Source: Actinosynnema sp. ALI-1.44
GTDB taxonomy: Bacteria; Actinomycetota; Actinomycetes; Mycobacteriales; Pseudonocardiaceae
Assembly (NCBI RefSeq): GCF_001984155.1
Contig: NZ_MTQO01000048.1
Location: 1-64,000 of the forward strand
DNA length: 64,000 bases
Direction: 5' to 3'
Positions 43,208 through 52,138 of the stretch are shown piece by piece. A program made the translations under genes and the position numbers. The notes beneath the pieces are model-generated. The model made no database searches. It was given only the letters and a program-made list of their open reading frames with translations, and was not told the origin of the DNA. Numbering within the stretch: the stretch's first letter is position 1; the number at the start of each line of letters is the position of its first letter.

Positions 43208-45559
43208 ATGCTGGACGTGACTTTGTCGATAGACCAGCGGATCGCCGAGGAGTTGGGCGTCCGCGAGCACCAGGTGAAGGCCGCGGTCGACCTGCTCGAC
43301 GGCGGCGCGACCGTGCCGTTCATCGCCCGGTACCGCAAGGAGGTGACCGGCACGCTCGACGACGCGCAACTGCGCACGCTCGAGGAACGGCTGCGTTACC
43401 TGCGCGAGCTCGAAGAGCGCCGGGTGGCGATCCTGGAGTCGGTGCGATCGCAAGGGAAACTGACCGACGAGCTCGAGGAGCAGATCCGCACAGCGGATTC
43501 CAAGGCCCGCCTCGAGGACATCTACCTGCCCTACAAGCCCAAGCGGCGCACGAAGGCGCAGATCGCCCGCGAAGCCGGTCTCGAACCGCTCGCCGACCAA
43601 CTGCTGGCCGACCCGACGCTGGACCCGCAGGCCACCGCGGCCGGTTTCGTCGACGCGGACAAGAACGTCGCCGACGCGGCCGCCGCGCTGGAAGGCGCCC
43701 GGTCGATCCTGGTCGAGCGCTTCGGTGAGGACGCCGACCTGATCGGTGAGCTGCGCGAGCACATGTGGTCGCGTGGGCGCATGGCGGCGAAGGTCCGTGA
43801 AGGCAAGGAAGAGGAGGGCGCCAAGTTCTCCGACTACTTCGACTTCGCCGAGCCGCTGACCAAGCTGCCGTCGCACCGGATCCTGGCGATGTTCCGCGGG
43901 GAGAAGGAGGAGATCCTCGATCTCAACCTCAACCCGGAGCCGACCGACGAACCCGCCACCGGGCCGAGCGACTACGAGATCCGGATCGCCGCCCGGTTCG
44001 GCATCGACGACCAGGGCCGCGCCGGTGACAAGTGGCTGACCGACACGGTCCGCTGGGCCTGGCGCACCAGGATCCTCGTGCACCTCGGCATCGACCTGCG
44101 GATGCGGCTGCGCAACGCGGCCGAGGAGGAAGCGGTCCGCGTGTTCGCCGCGAACCTGCGTGACCTCCTGCTGGCCGCGCCCGCGGGCACCAGGACGACC
44201 ATGGGCCTCGACCCCGGTTTCCGCACCGGCGTGAAGGTCGCGGTGGTCGACGGCACCGGCAAGGTCGTCGCGACCGACACCATCTACCCGCACGAGCCGC
44301 GCCGCGCGTGGGACGAGTCGATCCACAAGCTGGCGTTCCTGTGCAAGCAGCACAACGTCGAGCTGATCGCGATCGGCAACGGCACCGCGTCCCGTGAGAC
44401 CGACAAGCTCGCTGGCGACCTGCTCAAAGCCCATGCCGACCTGCGGCTGACCAAGGTCATGGTGTCCGAGGCAGGCGCGTCGGTGTACTCCGCGTCGGCG
44501 TACGCGTCCGCCGAACTGCCCGGGTTGGACGTCTCGCTGCGTGGCGCGGTGTCCATCGCGCGGCGGCTGCAGGACCCGCTGGCCGAGCTGGTGAAGATCG
44601 ACCCGAAGTCCATCGGCGTCGGGCAGTACCAGCACGACCTGTCCGAGGGGAAGCTGTCGCGCTCGCTCGACGCGGTCGTCGAGGACTGCGTGAACGCGGT
44701 CGGAGTGGACGTCAACACCGCCTCCGCGCCGCTGCTGACCCGCGTGTCGGGCATCGGTGAGGGCCTGGCGGAGAACATCGTGCTGCACCGCGACACCAAC
44801 GGGCCGTTCCGGTCCCGGACGGCGTTGAAGGAGGTCGCCAGGCTCGGACCCAAGGCGTTCGAGCAGTGCGCTGGCTTCCTCAAGATTCCCGACGGCGACG
44901 ACCCGCTGGACGCGTCCAGCGTGCACCCGGAGGCCTACCCGGTGGTCCGGCGGATCCTGGACGCCACCCAGAGCGACGTCCGGGCCCTGATCGGCAGCCA
45001 GGCGCTGAAGAAGCTGCGGCCGCAGGACTTCGCCGACGACAAGTTCGGCCTGCCGACGGTCACCGACATCCTGGCCGAGCTCGACAAGCCGGGCCGTGAC
45101 CCGCGACCGGCGTTCAAGACCGCGACCTTCGCCGACGGCGTCGAGAAGATCGCCGACCTCAAGCCGGGGATGACGCTCGAAGGCGTGGTCACGAACGTCG
45201 CCGCGTTCGGCGCGTTCGTGGACATCGGGGTGCACCAGGACGGCCTCGTGCACGTCTCGGCGATGTCCCGCAACTTCGTCAAGGACCCGCGTGACGTGGT
45301 CAAGCCCGGCGACATCGTCAAGGTCAAGGTGCTGGACGTCGACATCCCGCGCAAGCGGATCGGCCTCACGCTGCGCCTCGACGACGAGGTCGGCAAGCCC
45401 GCGCCGCAGGGCGGCGGCCGCCGGGAGCAGGGCGGCGGTGGCAATCAGCGCCGCGGCGGCGGTGGCGGCGGCGGGCAGCAGCGCCAGCAGCGGCGCAACG
45501 AAACGCCTGCGAGCGGTTCGATGGCCGACGCGCTGCGGCGCGCGGGATTCGGGAAGTGA
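43208..45559 (+). CDS. tex: Tex family RNA-binding transcription accessory protein
   Basis: The protein has 783 residues. The N-terminal Tex domain is clear ([40 protein letters not shown]). The YqgF/RNase-H-like domain is near 335-440 ([20 protein letters not shown]). Helix-hairpin-helix repeats are near 500-580 ([20 protein letters not shown]), and the S1 RNA-binding domain near 655-725 ([20 protein letters not shown]). A Gly/Arg/Gln-rich tail follows and could add RNA affinity. Tex is a conserved cytoplasmic protein affecting transcription and RNA turnover. The stop abuts the Thg1-like gene. Confidence 0.95.
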   Translation: MLDVTLSIDQRIAEELGVREHQVKAAVDLLDGGATVPFIARYRKEVTGTLDDAQLRTLEERLRYLRELEERRVAILESVRSQGKLTDELEEQIRTADSKARLEDIYLPYKPKRRTKAQIAREAGLEPLADQLLADPTLDPQATAAGFVDADKNVADAAAALEGARSILVERFGEDADLIGELREHMWSRGRMAAKVREGKEEEGAKFSDYFDFAEPLTKLPSHRILAMFRGEKEEILDLNLNPEPTDEPATGPSDYEIRIAARFGIDDQGRAGDKWLTDTVRWAWRTRILVHLGIDLRMRLRNAAEEEAVRVFAANLRDLLLAAPAGTRTTMGLDPGFRTGVKVAVVDGTGKVVATDTIYPHEPRRAWDESIHKLAFLCKQHNVELIAIGNGTASRETDKLAGDLLKAHADLRLTKVMVSEAGASVYSASAYASAELPGLDVSLRGAVSIARRLQDPLAELVKIDPKSIGVGQYQHDLSEGKLSRSLDAVVEDCVNAVGVDVNTASAPLLTRVSGIGEGLAENIVLHRDTNGPFRSRTALKEVARLGPKAFEQCAGFLKIPDGDDPLDASSVHPEAYPVVRRILDATQSDVRALIGSQALKKLRPQDFADDKFGLPTVTDILAELDKPGRDPRPAFKTATFADGVEKIADLKPGMTLEGVVTNVAAFGAFVDIGVHQDGLVHVSAMSRNFVKDPRDVVKPGDIVKVKVLDVDIPRKRIGLTLRLDDEVGKPAPQGGGRREQGGGGNQRRGGGGGGGQQRQQRRNETPASGSMADALRRAGFGK

Positions 45560-46315
45560 CTAGGACTTTCCCGTGATGAGGTCGGCGAGGAACTCCCGGT
45601 AGGGTCCCTTCATCGGGAGTTCCCGCTCCTCGCGCACCCGGCGGCGGGTGGCCATCACCGGCATCTCCCGCAGCGGGTCGTAGCCGGGCCGTTCGTAGGT
45701 CTCCCACCAGAGGCCGACGCCCCGGCGCTGCCAGGCGGGCAGCTCGTTGAAGTTCACGCCGTGCCGGTAGAGCAGCTCGTTCTTGGCTGACGCGTTCGCG
45801 CCGTCCAGTGCCTTCGTGGCCTCTTGTCTGCTCTTGCCGTCCTTGCGCAAAGTCCAGTAGCACCAGCCGTTGAGCGCCGAACGGGCCGCGTCGGCCTGGC
45901 GCCACGAGAAGTAGTCGACGACGTCGGCCGGGCCGGTGCCGATCCACACCCGGCTGTCGAAGTGCGCCGGTTCGCCCACTGCCTGCGTGAAGGCGGCGGC
46001 GGTGACGCTGGCCGACAACGACACCAGCTTCTCCACACCGCGGCCGAAGATCTGCGAGTCCGGGTCGAGCAGTACCGAGATCTCGTCGCTCTCGGTGTAC
46101 GCGTAACGGCCGCCGAACTCGACCAGCAGCGCCCGCGCGGCCTCGGTCATCAGTTGTGAGAAGCGTAAGTCGAACGGCTTGTCGTACCGCTGCTCGGTGA
46201 ACCGCGAGAAGCTGCGGCCGTCGACCCGTAGGATCGTCCACGCTCCCGGTGGCACGGTCATCGAGTGGAACCACTCGCGAGCCCGCTGGCCGGCTTCGAA
46301 CTCCTCGCCGTGCAC
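45560..46315 (-). CDS. tRNA-His guanylyltransferase (Thg1-like protein)
   Basis: The protein has 251 residues. GTG 46315 follows AGAGGGG at 5-8 bases; upstream starts are in frame but lack a ribosome site. The metal-binding/catalytic region ILRVDGRSFSRFTEQRYDKP matches the Thg1 RIDGRxFxxF motif. GGRYAYTESDEISVLLDPDS matches the second acidic motif (SDE). FSWRQADAARSALNGWCYWT and the KNELLYRHGVNFNELPAWQR block follow. Thg1 adds G-1 to tRNA-His in eukaryotes by 3'-to-5' polymerisation; bacterial Thg1-like proteins repair truncated tRNA 5' ends. It has no tRNA gene neighbour. Confidence 0.88.
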   Translation of the reverse strand: MHGEEFEAGQRAREWFHSMTVPPGAWTILRVDGRSFSRFTEQRYDKPFDLRFSQLMTEAARALLVEFGGRYAYTESDEISVLLDPDSQIFGRGVEKLVSLSASVTAAAFTQAVGEPAHFDSRVWIGTGPADVVDYFSWRQADAARSALNGWCYWTLRKDGKSRQEATKALDGANASAKNELLYRHGVNFNELPAWQRRGVGLWWETYERPGYDPLREMPVMATRRRVREERELPMKGPYREFLADLITGKS

Positions 46316-46383
46316 GTCCGCCCCTCTTGTCACCGCTTTGACACTGTGCGTGACACTATCGGTCTCGACGGTGGTCAACGCAC

Positions 46384-47235
46384 TTAGGTCGTTCCACGCA
46401 CGATGAGTTCGTCCGCACTGGTCACGCGCTGTTCGGGGATTCCCGTACCGAGCTGGCCGAGCAGCAGGCGGGCGGCGAGCGCGCCGTCGGCCGCGTGGTC
46501 GTGGCGAACAGCTGTCACCTCGGGGCACACCAACCGGCACACCGGTGAGTCGTTCGTGGTGACGACCGCCAGGTCGGTGGGGATACGCCGGTTGAGCACG
46601 GCCGCGTGCGCCACGACCTTCGCCGCCGCCATGGGGTCTTCGTAGATGGCCGCTGTGATGCCTTCCAGCGCGTGCGTGGCCGCTATGGCACCGTCCGGAC
46701 CGGCGGCGATGTGGCAGATCCTGGTGTGGCCTCGCCGAGTGAGGTAGCTGGTCACCTCGTCGCACGCCTTCGTCTTGTCCACCAGCACCGAGGACATGTC
46801 CGGGTGGGTGGCGCCGATGAGCACGGTGGGCACCGCCAGCGCGTGCAGCGCAGCGATGCGCGGATCGTTCGGGCGCGGGTCGATCAGCAGCATGCCGTCC
46901 ACACGGCCGGAGGCCCACCAGTCCCGGTAGGTCTCCTCGGCCGCGGCCGTGATCGCCAGCTGCAGTGTCACGCCCGCGGCGGCGAGTTCGCGTTCGATGC
47001 CTTCGACCACGGGCCACGGCACCTCGCCCGCGACGACCAGACCGACCACACCCGCCCGGTCGGCCGACAGCGCCAGTGCCGCGGTGTTGGGCCGCCAGCC
47101 CAGCGTCTGGGCGATCCGCGTGACTCGCTGCCGAGTCTCCTCGGACACACCAGGGCGCCCGTTGAGGGCATAGGAAACCGCTGCTTTGGACAGCCCCGCT
47201 CGCCGGGCGATGTCGCTGATGGTCGGTCGTTTCAT
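46384..47235 (-). CDS. LacI-family transcriptional regulator, shortened
   Basis: The protein has 283 residues against about 330-340 for the family. The HTH is intact: MKRPTISDIARRAGLSKAAV followed by SYALNGRPGVSEETRQRV. The periplasmic-binding-like domain starts normally (GVVGLVVAGEVPWPVVEGIE, VDGMLLIDPRPNDPRIAALH). The second lobe is shortened: about 40 residues that usually lie between GPDGAIAATHALEGITAAIY and AAKVVAHA are missing, yet the C-terminal RIPTDLAVVTTNDSPVCRL part and the end VTSADELIVRGTT are kept. The shape may be functional with altered ligand binding or be a deletion. Target unknown. Confidence 0.8.
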   Translation of the reverse strand: MKRPTISDIARRAGLSKAAVSYALNGRPGVSEETRQRVTRIAQTLGWRPNTAALALSADRAGVVGLVVAGEVPWPVVEGIERELAAAGVTLQLAITAAAEETYRDWWASGRVDGMLLIDPRPNDPRIAALHALAVPTVLIGATHPDMSSVLVDKTKACDEVTSYLTRRGHTRICHIAAGPDGAIAATHALEGITAAIYEDPMAAAKVVAHAAVLNRRIPTDLAVVTTNDSPVCRLVCPEVTAVRHDHAADGALAARLLLGQLGTGIPEQRVTSADELIVRGTT

Positions 47236-47403
47236 GTCTGCCTCCGCAAGTACACCCGATCGAGGGATACCCAGCCCGAACCCGCTGCTCAAACCCCGAA
47301 AAGAGGTGACTGTTCCGGCCGGTGGCCGCCCCGGACTGTCGGTGGGTCCCGCAATGCTGTCGGCCACGGGGTTCACCGGACCCCACAACCGAGGAGGAAC
47401 GAC

Positions 47404-47874
47404 ATGGGAATCGTCGACTGCAGCGCGGACATCCGGGCCAACGGCCGCGAGTACACCGTCAGGGCGGCGACCCTGCCGAGGAGCGGCGAAGACGGTCAGC
47501 GCGTCGAGATCGCGCTGACCGACCGCGATCCGGCAGGCGTGGCAACCGAATGCGGATCCTTCACGCTGCACGCCGACAACCTCGCCGCCGTCGGCAAGCT
47601 GATCAACCAGGTGCTCTCCGGACTGTCCACATTGAGCGGACGGTCGGCCGCGACACCGGCCAACGCCTCCGCGCCGTGGACGAAGGAGCAGGACGACGAG
47701 CTGTTCACGCGGTGGACAGCGGCGGGCGATACGCACAGTTCGACCGCGCTGCGCCGGATCCTGGCCGAGCAGTTCGGGCGGACGACCGGATCGATCCGCG
47801 CCCGGCTGTTGCGCATCGGCTGCGATCCGGACGCGCCCGGGCACGCCTTCGTCCCGGTGCCGGGAGCGTCCTGA
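47404..47874 (+). CDS. Hypothetical protein with C-terminal SANT/Myb-like motif
   Basis: The protein has 156 residues from ATG 47404 behind GAGGAGGAAC. The N-terminal part is strand-rich (MGIVDCSADIRANGREYTVR, FTLHADNLAAVGKLINQVLS). After a linker rich in Ala, Pro and Ser, the C-terminal part reads WTKEQDDELFTRWTAAGDTH then LAEQFGRTTGSIRARLLRIG, a tryptophan-spaced helical pattern seen in SANT/Myb-like modules at the ends of many actinobacterial proteins. It may bind DNA or another protein. Not assigned to a family. Confidence 0.6.
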   Translation: MGIVDCSADIRANGREYTVRAATLPRSGEDGQRVEIALTDRDPAGVATECGSFTLHADNLAAVGKLINQVLSGLSTLSGRSAATPANASAPWTKEQDDELFTRWTAAGDTHSSTALRRILAEQFGRTTGSIRARLLRIGCDPDAPGHAFVPVPGAS

Positions 47875-48282
47875 TGGGGTGCCCGATCGCCCCGCCCGCC
47901 GCCGTGATCGGTGGGAAGTCGTTCGAATCAAAGGACATCACGCGGTAAGGAGTCGCCAGGACACGTACCGAGCGAACACCCGGTGTTAACGATCGCTGAC
48001 CTCGCCCAGCCTCGCGCAACACCGGCACATCACTGAGAGAAGTCGCCTTCACGGACAAGACCAAGATCCACCAAGCGGTGCACGTCCCACATCGAACCCA
48101 GCGAAAGGAGACAACCAGGAGCCCTCCACAGCCGACACATCAAACACCAAGCCCGCTTCGGGTCCGCCCGACCACCAGGGAAGGTTGACCTTTTACGGAG
48201 GTGATTCACACCGGGTTGCGCTTTCACCGCCAGTGACCACTAAGCTGCACTTCGCCCATCTGCTGGGGAAGGCGACAACGCT
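47875..48282. other. 408-bp stretch without a recognised gene
   Basis: The only long frame is a 65-codon one on the minus strand (48030-48227); its composition is unconvincing and it has no ribosome site. The last 40 bases contain GGGGAAGG, the ribosome site of the SARP gene at 48283, and probably its promoter. No repeat or strong hairpin was found. Confidence 0.4.
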
Positions 48283-51200
48283 GTGAGATTCGGTGTGCTC
48301 GGGCCGCTGACTGTGGCGGGCCCGGACGGGGAGATTCGATTACGCGGAGAACACCAGCGCGTACTCCTGGCGATGCTGCTGTTCCACGCCAACCGACCGG
48401 TGACGACTGACCTGTTGGTCAGCGCGCTGTGGCCGGAAATCCCGCCGAAGTCGTATGCCTCCAATCTGCACACCTACGTATCCCGGTTGCGGGCGAGGCT
48501 TCCGGGAGTGGGGATCGACCTGGCGGGCCGCGGATACCGGCTGCAGGTGGCGACCGAGGACGTCGATCTGCTGGTGTTCAGGGAAGCCGCGGCCGCCGGG
48601 CGCAGCGCGGCACGGGCGGGGCGCCCGGACAACGCGGCGCACCACCTCCGGAAAGCGTTGGCGCAGTGGCGAAGTCACCCGTTGGCCGACATGCACGTGC
48701 CCGCGCTCGACGCCGAGCTCGGCAGGCTGGAGTCCGAGCGGCTCGCGGTGTTCGAGGACTGCGTCGACGCGGAACTGGCGGCGGGGCGGCACGCGGAACT
48801 GGCCGCCGAACTCCAGGCCGCGCTGGCGCAACACCCGTTGCGTGAACGACTTGCCGGTCAGTTGATGCTGGCACTGCAGCATTCGGGGCGGCAGGCGGAA
48901 GCGCTTGACGTGTACCGGGTGACCCGCGCGACGCTCATCGACGAGCTCGGGGTCGAGCCGGGAGCGGCCTTGCGGCGGTTGCACACGTCGATGCTGCGCG
49001 GTGAGGGGGCCGACCAGCCGTTGCCGCGGCCGACGTGGCCGATCTGCCAGCTGCCCGCCGTGTCCGCGGACTTCTCCGGACGTGAGCGGCACCTGACTGA
49101 GGTCACCGGTCTGCTCAACCCGGGCGGGCACAGTGTGCCGGTGGTGGTGCTCAACGGGGAACCGGGCGCGGGCAAGACAAGCCTGTCGATCTGCGCCGCG
49201 CACCAGGTGCGGTCGGTGTTCCCCGACGGGCAGCTGTTCGTCTCGTTGTCCGGTGTGGACGACCCGCGGGACACCGGTGCCGTACTGGCGGACCTGCTGC
49301 GCGGACTCGGTGTCAACGGCCCGGCCATCCCGGACGACCTGCGGGCGAGGGCAGCGATGTACCGGGGGCTGCTGACCGACCGCAAAGTCCTGGTGGTGCT
49401 GGACGACGCGGTCGACCCGGCACAGGTGCGGCTGCTGCTGCCCGGAACGCGCGGCTGCGCTGTGCTGATCACCAGCCGCAAACGACTGAGCGGACTGGCC
49501 GGGGCGAACAGGCTCACGGTCGGGCCGTTGACCGACCGGGACGCGGTGCGCCTGCTCGAACGGATCATCGGCCGGGCAAGGGTTTCCGCCGAGCACGCGG
49601 ATGCCGTGCGGATCGCGGAGGCCTGCGGCAACCTGCCGCTGGCGCTGCGCATCGCCGGAACGAGGCTGGCACTGCGGCCGAACATGCGGCTGGGGCTGCT
49701 GGCGGATCGACTGGAGGACGAAGGAAGGAGGCTGGACGAGCTGGAAGTCAGCGATCTGCAGGTGCGGGCGAGCCTGACGCTCAGCTACGCCGCGCTGAAA
49801 CCCGCCGCCCAGGTCGCGCTGCGCCGGTTGGGGTTGATCAACACGGGCGACCTGCCGGAGTGGCGAATCCTCACGCTGCTCGACAACTGCTCCCTCAGGT
49901 CCACAACCAGCACCACCACCGGATCCTCGGAGGGGTCGATGGGCACTGACGTGTCGGTGGTCGAGGAGTTGGTGGAATCCGGCCTGCTGGAGCCGACGGG
50001 GACCGACGAGACCGGCGAGCCGAGGTACCGGTTGCATGACCTCGTCCGGGTGTTCGCGCTCGAACGGGCTCAGCTGGAGGACAGCGCGCGTGAGCGGTAC
50101 ACCAGCGCACGGACGATCATCGATGCCATCATCGGCGTCGCGGACGTCGCCGCGCGCCGCCTGCCGTGGACGATTCCGCTGCCGCGGTTGCGGGGGCCGA
50201 TTCCAGTGCAGCCGTTGGCGAACGACCTCGTCGAGCGGCTCACCGCCAACCCTGAGGCGTGGTTCGCCGCCGAGCGGGCCAACCTGCTCAGCGGCATCCC
50301 GAAGATGAGCGCGCTCGGCTGGCACACCGACGCGTTGCTGGTGGTGGACCGGCTTTCGGTGTACCTGTGGTCGGAGGGCCTCTATGCGGACATGCGCGTG
50401 GCGTACCAGAGCATCGCCGACGCGGCGGAGAAACAGAATCCCCGGGTCGCGGCGCGGGCGAGGTCCGTCCTGGCGCTGCTGAGGCACTACCGGGGGCAGT
50501 ACGACCAGGCGACAGCGGAATACCGGGCCTGTGGCGTCGAACTGGCGGCTTTGGGTGAACACGAGGCCTTGGCGTGGGTGCACACGAACCTGGCCGCGTG
50601 CCTGATCGCGGTCGGCAAGTCCGAGGATTCGGTCCGGCTGATGGAGTCGGCCCGGGTCGAACTGCGTGACGACCCGTTCGCCTCCGGAGTGGTGCTGCGC
50701 ACGCTGATCTCGGCGCTCAACCGGCTCGGGCGCACCGAGGAGTCCGCGCGGCTGGAGGCTGAGGCGCTGGTGTTGGCCGAGGAGTTCGGCGAGCCGCGGC
50801 AACTGGCGATGGCGTTGCACGACAAGGCATGGGGTCACGTGCTGAGCGGCGGTGACCTCCAGCAGGCCGATGCCCTTGTCCACCAGGCGATCACGCTGTT
50901 GCGGTCGGTCGGCCCGCGGTCGGCCCTGGCCAAGTGCCTGCGCACCCGGGGCGCGGTGCTGGCGGGTCTGGGCGTCCGCGAGGAATCAGTCCTGTCGTTC
51001 CGCGAGGCACGTGACATCGCACGCGAGCTCACCGAGCAGCCGAGGGAAATATCCTGCACCCGCGCGATCGCCGCGGCGTGGATCGGTGACGGCCGGGTCG
51101 GTGAGGCGGTCCCGGTCCTGCGTGACTGCCTGGAGAAATACCGCGAAATGGGCAGCACGCTGGCGATGACGATCACTCTCGGCCTGCTCGCCGCCGCCTA

Positions 51201-51357
51201 CGACCGCCAGAACGACCCTGTCGCGGCGCAGGAGGCCCGCGCCGAGGCCGAACGCCTCGGCGACCCCCGTGACACCAACACCGCGACGCTGTTGAAACTC
51301 ATGCTGAACCTCGCGACGCCCGCCCCCGAACCGAGCGTCGAGACCCCTGTCAGCTGA
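48283..51357 (+). CDS. AfsR/SARP-type regulator with NB-ARC and TPR domains
   Basis: The protein has 1024 residues from GTG 48283 behind GGGGAAGG. The wHTH (RFGVLGPLTVAGPDGEIRLR to about 90) and BTAD (VDLLVFREAAAAGRSAARAG to about 240) are followed by an AfsR-type NB-ARC with Walker A LNGEPGAGKTSLSI near 291 and Walker B VLVVLDDAVDP near 370. ITSRKRLSGLAGANRLTVGP and GNLPLALRIAGTRL come next. The C-terminal 400 residues are TPR-like helices. It differs from the regulators at 23868 and 31343 in its NB-ARC subtype, has a proper ribosome site, and no obvious neighbouring target. Confidence 0.88.
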   Translation: MRFGVLGPLTVAGPDGEIRLRGEHQRVLLAMLLFHANRPVTTDLLVSALWPEIPPKSYASNLHTYVSRLRARLPGVGIDLAGRGYRLQVATEDVDLLVFREAAAAGRSAARAGRPDNAAHHLRKALAQWRSHPLADMHVPALDAELGRLESERLAVFEDCVDAELAAGRHAELAAELQAALAQHPLRERLAGQLMLALQHSGRQAEALDVYRVTRATLIDELGVEPGAALRRLHTSMLRGEGADQPLPRPTWPICQLPAVSADFSGRERHLTEVTGLLNPGGHSVPVVVLNGEPGAGKTSLSICAAHQVRSVFPDGQLFVSLSGVDDPRDTGAVLADLLRGLGVNGPAIPDDLRARAAMYRGLLTDRKVLVVLDDAVDPAQVRLLLPGTRGCAVLITSRKRLSGLAGANRLTVGPLTDRDAVRLLERIIGRARVSAEHADAVRIAEACGNLPLALRIAGTRLALRPNMRLGLLADRLEDEGRRLDELEVSDLQVRASLTLSYAALKPAAQVALRRLGLINTGDLPEWRILTLLDNCSLRSTTSTTTGSSEGSMGTDVSVVEELVESGLLEPTGTDETGEPRYRLHDLVRVFALERAQLEDSARERYTSARTIIDAIIGVADVAARRLPWTIPLPRLRGPIPVQPLANDLVERLTANPEAWFAAERANLLSGIPKMSALGWHTDALLVVDRLSVYLWSEGLYADMRVAYQSIADAAEKQNPRVAARARSVLALLRHYRGQYDQATAEYRACGVELAALGEHEALAWVHTNLAACLIAVGKSEDSVRLMESARVELRDDPFASGVVLRTLISALNRLGRTEESARLEAEALVLAEEFGEPRQLAMALHDKAWGHVLSGGDLQQADALVHQAITLLRSVGPRSALAKCLRTRGAVLAGLGVREESVLSFREARDIARELTEQPREISCTRAIAAAWIGDGRVGEAVPVLRDCLEKYREMGSTLAMTITLGLLAAAYDRQNDPVAAQEARAEAERLGDPRDTNTATLLKLMLNLATPAPEPSVETPVS

Positions 51358-51386
51358 GTTCCACCGCTGGAAACCGGTGCCGAAAA

Positions 51387-51415
51387 GGCCGGACGCACCC
51401 CTCAGCCGTCCGGCC
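51387..51415 (-). terminator. Rho-independent terminator
   Basis: GGCCGGACG (51387-51395) pairs with CGTCCGGCC (51407-51415). On the minus strand the stem is followed by TTTT (the AAAA at 51383-51386). It is placed just after the stop of the membrane gene at 51436 and also faces the SARP gene end. Confidence 0.75.
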
Positions 51416-51435
51416 ATCCCCCGAGCTCGGGCGCA

Positions 51436-51984
51436 TCAGGCCCGCTTGAGTGCCTTGGCGTACTGGCTGTTCGCGGGCAGCCACATCAGCACGATGGCCA
51501 CGATTCCGACGACGGTCGCTCCCCAGCCGGTGATGGACATCATCGTGGGTGCCGCGCTGCCGTAGTCGAAGCTGAACCAGCCGGCCGCCGCGACCGTGAT
51601 GAGCGTGAAAATCGTTGCCGTCACGCGGATCCCGGTGGACGCCTTGGTCATCAGCAGTGCGAACACCAGTGCCAGCGCCGCGGGCACGAGCAGCAGGTAC
51701 GCCCGGCCCTGGACCTGGTCACCGGCCACCTCCGCGGCGAGACCCTGGATCGCCTTCTCCGTCAACTGGTCGACGTCCTGGCCGGTCGCGTCCGCCACGA
51801 CCTTGGCGAGCATGTAGCCCGCCACCTCCTTGCCGCCGACGGCAAGGACGTACACGCTGTTGATCACTCCGAGCAGTCCGGCGAGTGCGGTCGTGACCAG
51901 CGCCGCCATCAGGGTCCCCGGCTTGGCCGGCGCGCCGACGGCCTGCCCGCCATGGGTCGATGGAGCAGTCGGGTATGTGCTCAC
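51436..51984 (-). CDS. Hypothetical membrane protein, four helices
   Basis: The protein has 182 residues from GTG 51984 (GAGG about 5 bases upstream). Four hydrophobic segments are visible (LMAALVTTALAGLLGVINSV, AYLLLVPAALALVFALLM, VTATIFTLITVAAAGWFSFD, MMSITGWGATVVGIVAIVLM). The loop after helix 1 is charged (KVVADATGQDVDQLTEKAIQ). The N-terminus is Pro/Gly-rich and cytoplasmic-looking. No family was recognised. Confidence 0.7.
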   Translation of the reverse strand: MSTYPTAPSTHGGQAVGAPAKPGTLMAALVTTALAGLLGVINSVYVLAVGGKEVAGYMLAKVVADATGQDVDQLTEKAIQGLAAEVAGDQVQGRAYLLLVPAALALVFALLMTKASTGIRVTATIFTLITVAAAGWFSFDYGSAAPTMMSITGWGATVVGIVAIVLMWLPANSQYAKALKRA

Positions 51985-52138
51985 GTGCCTCAGTTCTCCT
52001 TGATTCGCGGAACTGGGTGTCAATGTCGGGGACACCCAGGCGAAAGCACGTTAGGAGCAGGCACTACACGGAACGAACACACTCGCTGCACAGTTTCCGC
52101 AAAACCGCGCACACCCTGTCAACGGCTGAACGACGTGC

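Noticed and set aside
48030-48227. 65-residue minus-strand protein
   Set aside because: It has no ribosome site, no recognisable motif and unconvincing codon use.
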